Shown piece after piece: positions 55,596-64,000 of a DNA stretch of 64,000 nt. Positions within the stretch are counted from its first letter, which is position 1. Every line of letters starts with the position of its first letter. A program made the position numbers and the translations under genes. The notes under the pieces were generated by a model. The model saw only the letters and a list, made by a program, of their open reading frames with translations, did not search any database and was not told the origin of the DNA. Source of the stretch: Pseudisothecium myosuroides. Its lineage: Eukaryota > Streptophyta > Bryopsida > Hypnales > Lembophyllaceae. Where the stretch lies: the NCBI GenBank assembly GCA_951799445.1, contig OX637293.1, forward strand, positions 10,230,001-10,294,000. Direction: 5' to 3'.

Positions 55596-58131
55596 TCATA
55601 CTATATTGAGTTCCTCTCTGGAAGCAGTCCGCCGACTTTGCAGCAATCTCCGATCAGGTGTAAGCTTGGCACTGGCTATCCCAGAAGAAGCTAACATTTG
55701 TAACCCTTCAGCCTCAAGAGAGCTGGTAGGAGGTTCACCTGAAAATGCAGGGTAATAGGCCCCTGGCTGCGGGCTTTGTGGTGTCTTTGTTTCACCTGCA
55801 AAGCAAAGAACAGTCGCTCTAGTTACCCAAAGCCCCTCCAAAAATGCCTGACGTTCATACTTTGGTAGAGGCCCGTGACATAACAAAACATTGCCAGACC
55901 GCTGCACTCCTTGACAGTTCACAACATGTTCGAACTGGCAGTCATACACTTATGCTATGAACCTTGATTTATTTTGCGAGAACCATGCCCCAAGTGTTCG
56001 TTTCCATGGGTATATTCAACATTCTCGAACATTATTCAGGTAGGAGAATTTCGAAAACATTCAGTTTAGTGAAGAGATTCACGGTTAAGTTGATTAAATG
56101 GGCCAAACCGATGCAAGAATTCAGTTGGTCATTGAGGCAGGCTTTTAGAAATGGTTAGCAAGACAAACCAGGAAACTCACCACGAGTTTGATTGCGCAGA
56201 TGTGCGTGCAACCACATAGCAGGTGAACCCGAAGTTGACACAGGCATGTACCCACGCCGTCTGATTCGGATTTGCCTCCACTGATACCCAGTCACGCCCA
56301 CCAGAACGAACACTAGCACCAACAAAACTACCACCGTTATAGTAAGACTAGGGGCATACCCCTTAATACCTCCAGAACCCCTTTCATTCTTCTCCACAGG
56401 ATCCAATGCTCCCGCTTCCCACAACGCAGCACCCAAGGTCCACGAAAAATCCCCTGAACCTATTTGAATTTGCGCGTCCTTTAGATGCAAACCATCTCGA
56501 AGTAGCGCCGTTACATACGGTGACCGGAAGCAATACTGTTCAATACTAGGCTGCGGATCTACACTCCGTTCCGCTTCTTTCCAGGGCATTTTACAAAACT
56601 TCTGTCCTTTCGCAAGCAGGTCCACAAGTGGCGCGTCCTGAGACAACCCGAAGAATTTATAAACAACATAAAACCCAGCAAGCCCGTAGAACTGTCCCTG
56701 GGGATACGGCTGGTGCTTGCCAAGTGCGCAAGGAGGATCACTGCAGCGGGAAGAGGAATTGATGATCCCCTCAGCCAACGTTTGGCAAGCTTTCCAATCT
56801 GGAACTCCCAGTAACTCGATTTGCGCACCAGTAGCGACCTCAGTAGTAGGGGCATGGCGTGGTCCAGCGTTCGGAAGCGGTGGAAGCACGCAGTGAGTGG
56901 AGCACTTGTACTTCTCCCGGTACCCTCTTTGCAAGCATGGATGCTCTAACTCTATGAGCCCATTCTTGACTTGTTTCCCCTTCCGAGTGGCATTCTGTGA
57001 CCTCAGCAACGCCGCAACCGACTTCTCAAACGCATCGTTCAAACCAAACCCCGCATGGGAGGCTGCGTACAGATGGTGATCAGTAGCGCCCACGCTCAAA
57101 TTCACCCCGTAATTCCCATGCGGCACGTCTCTCGGTTCAAACGTGACTTCCAACGAAGATCCTCCCAGATCCAGGGTCCCAAAATTGGACTTCTTCGGCA
57201 TGTTGGCCCCTAGTCTTCCAAATTTGTAATTAAGAGCAATCCAGCCGTAGTAAGCTTCCTCAATGCCCTTGATCACCTTCACAGACGACTTCTTGCATTG
57301 AAAAGGCGACCGCTCAAGCACAGTCCGAGCTTGGTCCAGGATCCACTCACGCTGATTCTCAGGAAGCCTGCGCAGTCCCGCGGTGGCCAGGAGGAACACC
57401 TGCGTGTTAGGGTACGCATGTTTGGGGATGTGCCTCCCCGCCCAATCCAGCAGCGGCCCTAAGGCCGTTTCGATTCCCGTGCGGTTGCGGTACAGCTTGT
57501 CCAGCCCAGGCTCCGTCTCCACTCGCTTGTACAGTCGCTGCTGCCCGTTCACAAATTGCATAGGCGCGCCAGGGAGGTGTGTATTCGTGGTCGGATCCAC
57601 CATAACGGGAAGCGGGTCCTTGGGAGAGCGTGCCCATCCATGGACATGCACTCGCGTGCTGGTACTCCCCCCGTCGAGAACAATCGCGAATTGCAACGTT
57701 TCCCTCTGCAAGTACGCTCTCCCGAGAAGGAATCCGAAATAAACTAACGTGAATGCCAACACGATAAGCACAGCAATTGACAAACCTCGGTACCACCAAC
57801 GACGGCCGGAGGGTGGACTACTCCCAGGATACGGCGTCCCGTCGCTCCCCAACGGCCCGCTCCTGCTCGGCTTCGTAACCCTAGGCGGAGCAGCAGATCC
57901 AGAATTTGGAGGCCCCGGCTCCGCACCTCCGCCGTTTCCGAGATCCTCCACGGGCACTTTCCAGTAAGTGGAAAACGAAGGCACGGACACGGAGCTTCGC
58001 AACCCGCTCTCTCGTCGGTTCCGCCCGGCTCTCACAGGCGTGGGAATTGCAGAGGAGGTCGAGGAAGACGGCAGCGGGGGTTGCGACAAATATTGCGAAG
58101 CAGCATCGGGTTTGCCGATTCCCGCGCCCAT
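55596..58131 (-). CDS. Apyrase (GDA1/CD39 NTPDase), two membrane anchors
   Basis: Apyrases remove phosphates from NTPs and NDPs in the Golgi lumen or outside the cell. There are two exons, 58131-56181 and 55795-55596, with the junction CGTG|GTGAGT...TGCAG|GTGAAA. They sum to 2151 bp, 716 aa. The five apyrase conserved regions are visible: IVLDGGSTSTRVHVHG (about residues 150-165), LLATAGLRRLP, YYGWIALNYKFG, LDLGGSSLEVTFE and FYGLAGFYVVYKFFGL. One hydrophobic span lies near the N-terminus (LSIAVLIVLAFTLVYFGFLL, about 117-136) and a second near the C-terminus (TITVVVLLVLVFVLVGVTGY), followed by a 100-residue cytosolic tail. This two-anchor layout and length resemble Arabidopsis APY7 rather than the short APY1/2 type. 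The start is the first ATG (MGAGIGK); the frame is open upstream but without ATG. The serine/proline-rich N-terminal 110 residues are probably disordered. Confidence 0.93.
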
Positions 58132-58620
58132 ATCCGAACTCCAAAACAATAACAACCCGCGTGCACTTCACACGCTCCGACAACTACCCAGTTTAAGGTA
58201 AGCCCATTGCCTGCCTGTCCAGCACCAAGCATCTTCACATTCCCAACCCTAAGTTAAAGAAGTCCAAAAAACCACCTCAAGGCTCCGAGCAGATAGCCCT
58301 CACCACTGAACAATCGGCAACGACGACGACGACGACCTCTACCCTTGACTGAGCCATCGCCCAAGTGCCGAACTTTCTGACGCACGCAACTGAACCTTTG
58401 CCCTCAGGCGACAAATCGGAATTCCTACTTTGGTTCTCCTTCGCCTTCTTCGCCTTCTTCGTCGTCTTCTTCTTCTTCACAGCCACACCATTGCGGTAAG
58501 TTCAAGTCACGTGATGGCGGAAATAATGTTGCATCCCACGATGCCTGGAATGGAGGAGAATCAATCCATTTTCTGCTGCACTTGGCAATGATCGATCTCG
58601 CCTATCACGCCAGTGCCCTA
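58132..58620 (-). promoter_or_regulatory. Apyrase 5' flank with triplet repeats
   Basis: This GC-rich upstream region of the apyrase carries two triplet tracts, (GAC)n at 58318-58338 and (TTC/GTC)n at 58440-58478. An overlapping minus-strand ORF beginning with lysine repeats is produced by the second tract and has no ATG start, so it is treated as 5' UTR or promoter sequence. Confidence 0.35.
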
Positions 58621-58911
58621 AAACCCTGCCACTACTGGAGAGTAGTGAGAGAGACGAACAGCGTTCCCATGAGGTTCCCATGAGGTTCCCGCGTCCCCAC
58701 GTGCGCTGGTTCCCCGGTTCCCCGTCAAAGGACTGGTGCGTCGGTGCCTCGGTGCCCAGAGTTCAGTTCTGGCGTGGGTCAGTTCAATTTTGTCAGACCA
58801 TATGCACCAGTCATTTGCTCTGAACCAGAATACCATATTCTATTTGAGACTTTGAGAGTAAGTGGGAGACAGATTTGGTTCAGATCGACGGAACAGTAAC
58901 TACGGTAGCCA

Positions 58912-59445
58912 GGTAGGAGGTCTATTGAAAGCGCGCATTGAAGAGATGGAAATTAATTTGGGGAGGTTGGAATGCTTCTTGAAGTATTTTTCAGTAAATT
59001 TTCCTTGAAGGGAAAATGGAATTGACATCTAATGCAAGTCGTTTTGTATTTTTTGGAGCTTTGTGGAATTACATATGAATTTTTGAAATTGAGACGTAGT
59101 GGTCAATAAAAGTGTTCACTTCCTGAAGTGTACACTATTTGTGCATTGTTGGTGCAATGAAAAAGAAAAATGTTCAAATAGTGTACATTTCAAGAGGTGG
59201 ATGCTATTAGAGGCAAATGTACACTCTTTGCACATTGTTGGGTGCAATGAAAAAGCAAAATATACAAATAGTGTACATTTTAGGAGGTGGATGCTTCTAG
59301 AGGCCGAGCGCTTCATGGACCTCCTAGAGGCAAATGTACACTCTTTGCACATTGTTGGTGCAATGAAAAAGCAAAATGTACAAATAGTGTACACTTCAGG
59401 AGGTGGATGCTTCAAGAGGCCGAGCGCTTCATGGACCTCCTACCT
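58912..59445. mobile_element. TAGGTAGGAGG-family MITE with internal tandem units
   Basis: The ends GGTAGGAGGTCTAT (58912) and ATGGACCTCCTACC (to about 59445) are inverted and match the 42053-42369 element. Inside, a roughly 110-120-bp unit is repeated about three times from 59100. Shared blocks are AAATGTACACTCTTTGCACA, GGTGCAATGAAAAAG, AATAGTGTACA and GGAGGTGGATGCTT. The last two units also repeat GAGGCCGAGCGCTTCATGGA. Confidence 0.6.
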
Positions 59446-61465
59446 TACCTTTATCTAAGAGATTTTTTCACCTCACTTGAAAACTTAGACCCTCATTACT
59501 TTCAATGCTCATCGAAACATACTTTTACTTGTACACTTGTATAAAAGGCCTCATTGCTTTCAATGCCCATGGAAGCATCAACATGTATTAACACTTGAAA
59601 ATGGCCAATCGGATACCTAATATGGCCAATCGGATACCTAATAGATCGATTCAGAAGATTTGAAACTTGATTGCACTAGTACCACATTCACAAAAAAATT
59701 AGGTCCCAAAAGTATACACTTTATTTTGCATAGGACCTTGAAAATATAATGTCCTGAAGGACCATACCTTTATTCATCATGAAAAAGATCACACAAAAGT
59801 AGTATCAACTACAAAATAAAGTCACTACGAAAACAGTAATATTACAACAAGTAGCACCAAAAAATAGCACAAATTAAAGGATAAATCACTAACTGAATTG
59901 GTGTCACAAGCAAGTAAGGATAAACCAAAGTAGTAAGACTATCAAATCACTCAAGAATTGCACTTCTCAATGACTTATTGCTCAAATTGCAACAGGCTTT
60001 GCTGCATTAGAACGGCCAAGGACACCCTAAAAGCCATGACTGCCACCCCAAAACCGACAAGTTAACAATGGTCACCTTGCTCGCCGAAAATGGTCACATT
60101 TACAATACAAAAAACAGGTCAAAATGTCAAGGTCCAAACATGGCCAGATTCATTTTATGCCCCCAAAAAACACATGACACAATTCACAGCACGAAGCAAC
60201 TCGGAAGTCATCACTTGCACCCCCAAAAATGACCACGTCCAAAAAGTGTCCATTGACGCGACCACCCACTGCTGCAAACTCCACCTACTCAGATAAGTTC
60301 ATGAGAAGCAGACAGCCACTGCACAGTTCCTCACCACATATGGAGCATAATGCTTCCCGACTATCACATGCTACATAACATTGGATAACCAGAGTACCGT
60401 ACCAGACAAAGCTAGATGCCTGGGAGGGACGTAACTGAATATCACTTAATTCAAGGATTGGGGTTGGCTGAGGATCCATATGAGACAATTCTGCTCACTG
60501 CGGGGGTCCACTTTTCATACAACGTTATGTACCAACCGTAACCGCTGCTTCCAATTATGTGAAATCTTCACCCCGAAGAACGGAAAAAAAAGAGGGAAAA
60601 AACTGAAAAAGGAAGTAATCCAAAAAACACAAGCCAGAGAATATACACCTGAACGAGACAATACCCATTCCACATCGACAAAAGAACCTGCAAATTATGC
60701 TCACAATCAGGCAAACACCAAGGAAACTACATTAATTGAACCCAAACACAACAATCGCTACCGACCATCCAGACCAAACTCAGCGAACTTCATCCCAAGA
60801 TGCCTCAACATAAACAAAGCGAAAGTCCAACAACTCCAACGAAAGCACATGCGCTGCACATGCAGTCCAGAACCCAACCCAAAGGAACACCCTCAGGGAA
60901 CCAACTTGTCTCATCCCTCCAACAACAAATACAGTCCTCACACCACAACCTCACTCAAAACTTACAAAAACAATGCAATTAAAAAAAAAAGAGGACAAAA
61001 AAAACTCGAGCCAAAAGACACAAAAACTCATACCCGACACTCCTCGACCACCACACTGCCCAACAACAACAACATACTAAACTCGGCTGCCAAAAGAGCT
61101 CATGCATGTCCATACCCATAATGCAAACCATAAAAACAAAACAAGGGAGCACCAGAAAAACCCAACATATGAACAACTAAACCTGCTTTATCAACACAAG
61201 GATGAATACATTATCATAGCTCCGTCCCGTCGGGAGAAGACCAAAGCGAATGGAATCACCAACAATGGGAGAGCCTCGCCGCTGTACGCCAGAAAACAAT
61301 CTGAACTTTATCAACGCCTGCGGCCTTGTGGCCGGGTCCTGACGGGGAAGTGGCGAACGAAGAGAGGCCAAGATCCTAACACGACTCAATAACTACAGAA
61401 ATAAACATACCTAACACCGAACCTCCCAACAGAAATAGCGCGAGAAGGGACCTCCTCTCCGACAC
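59446..61465. other. EXO70 3' flank and intergenic DNA
   Basis: No gene is supported. The stretch 60480-61390 is purine/pyrimidine-skewed (A and C on the plus strand) and gives long open frames on both strands without family resemblance; it is probably the 3' UTR and downstream sequence of EXO70. 59460-60300 is ordinary AT-rich spacer. Confidence 0.35.
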
Positions 61466-63427
61466 TCAGCTGCCGTGGCTGGAACCGTAACTGGAACCGT
61501 GGGAACCGTGGCTCGAAACCCTCCGACGCAGATCCTTCGAAGACTGAGAGAACATGTAACCCTCGAAAAGGTTGTTCAGGTACTCCTCGATGTCGTCCGA
61601 ACTGTACTTGATGTACCGCTCGGGATGTCTCTGAGACTCCAAGTACTGACCGTAACGACCCAGGAAAGAACGGTAAGCCGGAAGGATCTTGTCCGAGATC
61701 GAGATGCGAAGCTCGTCGCGAAGCTGCTCGTCGAAAACCACCCAACTCATCTGAGCCTTGTGAACCTCGTCGAACGCGATGTTGAAGCTCTTGAAACGCT
61801 CCTTCAAAACCTGCTTCGAAACACCGCTCGAAAAACTGCCGCTCGTGTGGATGCCCTCGTCCCGCAAGCAAGCCAGGACCTTGCCCCAAGCGGCACGCTG
61901 GTAGCTGCTCGCGTACTGACGAACCTGGCTCGTGTTCTTACGAACCCAGTCGTCGCCCACCAAAGCGCGAACCTCAGTATTCTTCACCTTCTGCACGATG
62001 TAATGGATGTTGTTCATCAGAAACAAGTAAGTCAGAGAAAGGTCCTTGTACAGCTTAGACTTCTCCTCCAAATTAGAAAGAAGAACCTTCGTGATCCAGA
62101 TCGTCTGAACCGCCAGAGGAGAAAGCTCCGCGCAGTTCCCGTCGCGATCGCGGTCCTCAGACAGACGCGAAGAGTAACGAGGAGAGTCACGGAGGGACTC
62201 CACAGCCTCCTCCCCCTCCCCCTCCGAATCCTTCTTCTTCTCGCCGAACAAAAGCTTCAGAGTGTCCGAATAATCGCACATGAACTTGATGTAATTCATC
62301 ACGTAACGAGTCAGAGGATGCACGCCGCCGCCGGGAACGGGAGTCTTCGAACCGTCACGCTGGATCGCGCTCTCGAAGTCCGCGAAGGTACCGCGAGCGC
62401 ACTCCCCGAGACGCATCAGAATGCCAGAAGCCTCCGCACGCACCGCACTGCTCGCCTCGCCGCTGAAAATCTCCTCCAGCTCCGGAAGCACGTCGCGCAA
62501 CGTCTCGTACATGTCCAAAATCTTGAAAAGCTTCTCCGGAGAACGACGGCTGATCGCCACGGCCTCGCCGAAGCTCAGAAGCTGCATCATCGGACCCTTC
62601 GCCAGCTCCGCGAAGCAAGACTCCACCACCGAACCCGAACCGTCCGCGAAAACGTCGTCGCACAGACGACGCTCGCTCGGAAAAAGAGCACGCAGAGACA
62701 ATTTCATGTTCTGGTTCCATTTCTTGATCGTCACCTCCTGGTCCTCCCAACGCATCTTGCCCACCTCTTCGATGCTCTGACGCTCCACGCCAAGACGCTT
62801 CAAGGTCTCCTCCAAAGCATTCTTGCGGATGCTCGCGTAAACCTGCACGCACTCACGCTTGTAACCCGCACGAAGCATGCGCTGCGCAATGTCGGCCAGG
62901 TCGGGCACGATCCCGGGAGGAATCAGGTCCAGCAGAGGCTTCATCTCCACGGGACGCGCCACGGGAATCTCCTCCTCCGCACCATCCTCCTCGCCCGAGC
63001 TGCGAGACTCCCCCACCTCATCCACGCCCAAGTCGTCCAAACGACGGCTGCTGAACGAACCCGCACGGGAACAGTTCTCCATCAACCAATCCGGATCCAC
63101 CGTGTCGCTGAACGCAAGCAACATGTGACGGAACTCCTCTTCCAGGCGAGCCATCGACAGCTGACGCAAATTCTGCACACGGCTCAACTCCCGCGTATTG
63201 CTCTGACTCACCAACAAAGACTCCAACGCACTCTGAATCTCGTCCACCGCCTCCAGGTACGCCACGGCCTCGTCCTGCGGACAGTCCCAGATCATCGACT
63301 CACGCGCGTGGTCCGAAGACGCAGAATCCCACTGCAAAACCACATCCTCCGCGGCGTTTAGACCGCGAACGGGCTTCAAATCCCCAGGAACACCGTCCGA
63401 CTCCTTCTCCTTACCGCCGTCCGCCAT
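61466..63427 (-). CDS. EXO70: EXO70 exocyst subunit
   Basis: EXO70 binds phosphoinositides at the plasma membrane and docks the exocyst that tethers secretory vesicles. The 653-aa frame is a single exon starting at ATG 63427 (MADGGKEKES). The open frame upstream of it lacks an ATG. The N-terminal half carries the helical rod start (DEAVAYLEAVDEIQSALESL; ARLEEEFRHMLLAFSDTVDP). The Pfam EXO70 domain fills the C-terminal two-thirds with hallmark segments GGGVHPLTRYVMNYIKFMCDY, LSLTYLFLMNNIHYIVQKV, VGDDWVRKNTSQVRQYASSY and RHPERYIKYSSDDIEEYLNN. It ends in an S/G/H-rich tail (RRRVSSHGSHGSSYGSSHGS). Intronless structure is usual for EXO70 paralogues outside the EXO70A group, so it may belong to the B-H group; the exact subclass is not resolved. 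Strong GC bias at third positions makes the opposite strand open over 628 codons, which is a shadow. Confidence 0.95.
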   Translation of the reverse strand: MADGGKEKESDGVPGDLKPVRGLNAAEDVVLQWDSASSDHARESMIWDCPQDEAVAYLEAVDEIQSALESLLVSQSNTRELSRVQNLRQLSMARLEEEFRHMLLAFSDTVDPDWLMENCSRAGSFSSRRLDDLGVDEVGESRSSGEEDGAEEEIPVARPVEMKPLLDLIPPGIVPDLADIAQRMLRAGYKRECVQVYASIRKNALEETLKRLGVERQSIEEVGKMRWEDQEVTIKKWNQNMKLSLRALFPSERRLCDDVFADGSGSVVESCFAELAKGPMMQLLSFGEAVAISRRSPEKLFKILDMYETLRDVLPELEEIFSGEASSAVRAEASGILMRLGECARGTFADFESAIQRDGSKTPVPGGGVHPLTRYVMNYIKFMCDYSDTLKLLFGEKKKDSEGEGEEAVESLRDSPRYSSRLSEDRDRDGNCAELSPLAVQTIWITKVLLSNLEEKSKLYKDLSLTYLFLMNNIHYIVQKVKNTEVRALVGDDWVRKNTSQVRQYASSYQRAAWGKVLACLRDEGIHTSGSFSSGVSKQVLKERFKSFNIAFDEVHKAQMSWVVFDEQLRDELRISISDKILPAYRSFLGRYGQYLESQRHPERYIKYSSDDIEEYLNNLFEGYMFSQSSKDLRRRVSSHGSHGSSYGSSHGS

Positions 63428-64000
63428 CTCCAACACCCTAGAATGCTCCCTCCCAACCTTTCGCCTCCTAACCCTATCGCGCGCGTCGCCTTCACCTTCT
63501 CCCGCACCCTAAACCGAAAGAGACGCACGCCCTCCCGGCGCAGCACGCAAATCGACGCCCTCGAGTCCACCCTATCTCCTCCCCGTCGCGACCATGCGTC
63601 CAGCACCTCAATGGCGAACTTGATCAAAACCAAAACCAAAACCAAATGGCGCCACCTCTCTCCCACCACGACGACAGAGATTCTGACGATTCGCGCAATC
63701 CGGACGAAGCGCTTCGCATTCCAGCGCCCACGGACGAAAGAATCCCCAGCACGCCCTGATCTAACCTACCACGGCGTGCGGGACGCCACACATGACAACC
63801 CTGACCAGCACATGAGACGCCAAGTCTACTCTAACACCGTGGTGCAGCAGATGTCCAGGAAGAGGGATGCGCGAGGCGCGCAGGGCACGGAAACACGCAC
63901 TCGGAGAGCGCAGTGCGAGCGGCATAGCATCATTCCACTGCCGATGCCCCCGCTGCTGCCCCGTGCGTCCGTGCCTGCGGGCACCCTGGACTTGAACTGA
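63428..64000 (-). promoter_or_regulatory. EXO70 5' flank
   Basis: This GC-rich DNA upstream of the EXO70 start probably contains the 5' UTR and promoter. A plus-strand ORF (63443-64000) is rich in R, T, S and P and shows no domain. I regard it as a compositional ORF rather than a gene, although a divergent gene starting here and running out of the window cannot be excluded. Confidence 0.35.

Noticed and set aside
58277..58486. Lysine-rich minus-strand ORF upstream of the apyrase
   Set aside because: It is generated by a TTC/GTC triplet tract and lacks an ATG. Treated as 5' flank.
60480..61121. 213-codon plus-strand ORF
   Set aside because: It lies in the EXO70 3' flank and is dominated by N, K, T and H from A/C-skewed sequence. 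No family resemblance.
61475..63361. 628-codon plus-strand ORF
   Set aside because: It is the complement of EXO70, kept open by strong third-position GC bias; it is rich in R, L, T and H with no domain, and the minus strand has an unmistakable EXO70 product.
63443..64000. 185-codon plus-strand ORF at the window edge
   Set aside because: It is GC-rich with an R/T/S/P composition, lies in the EXO70 promoter region, and shows no domain. A real divergent gene is not excluded.

Overview
The window looks like nuclear DNA of a land plant. It holds single-copy plant genes with GT-AG introns (vacuolar NHX antiporter, CNGC2/4-type channel), intron-poor GC-rich genes (organellar PheRS, apyrase, EXO70) and very long AT-rich intergenic DNA full of small inverted-repeat transposons. 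Plavaka-like and TTAA-type (piggyBac-like) elements, plus an intronless organellar PheRS, make me lean towards a bryophyte, lycophyte or fern rather than a typical angiosperm. That is inference; the species cannot be read from the sequence.

Layout. 1-21.4 kb is transposon-dominated. It has overlapping and nested elements ending TTAACCCC...GGGGTTAA, a broken multi-exon gene of unknown function (803-2091, minus), one CCR4-like deadenylase exon (10376-10491), an unassigned hydrophobic ORF inside a 2.2-kb TTAA element, and two long foldback elements. 21.7-29 kb is a host gene island: a 14-exon vacuolar Na+,K+/H+ antiporter (minus, 567 aa) divergent from an intronless organellar phenylalanyl-tRNA synthetase (plus, 465 aa). 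31.6-39.3 kb reads as one Plavaka-like DNA transposon with inverted ends. It contains a decayed transposase gene (plus) and a divergently transcribed, fully open 210-aa companion gene (minus), and is itself invaded by a Tourist-like MITE and a TTAA element. 39.9-48.5 kb is again nested TTAA elements, other MITEs, tandem duplications and hairpins.

48.6-64 kb is the second host island. It holds an 8-exon CNGC2/CNGC4-class channel (plus, 733 aa), whose last intron is a minisatellite that has duplicated its own splice acceptor and 30 bp of exon 8; a two-exon, double-membrane-anchored apyrase (minus, 716 aa); and an intronless EXO70 exocyst subunit (minus, 653 aa). All exon joins given for NHX, CNGC, apyrase and the 210-aa companion keep the reading frame and sum to whole codons.

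The genes do not form a pathway: ion transport (NHX, CNGC), organellar translation (PheRS), nucleotide hydrolysis (apyrase) and exocytosis (EXO70) are independent. The most unusual content is the two-gene Plavaka-like element and the TTAA family with telomere-like termini.
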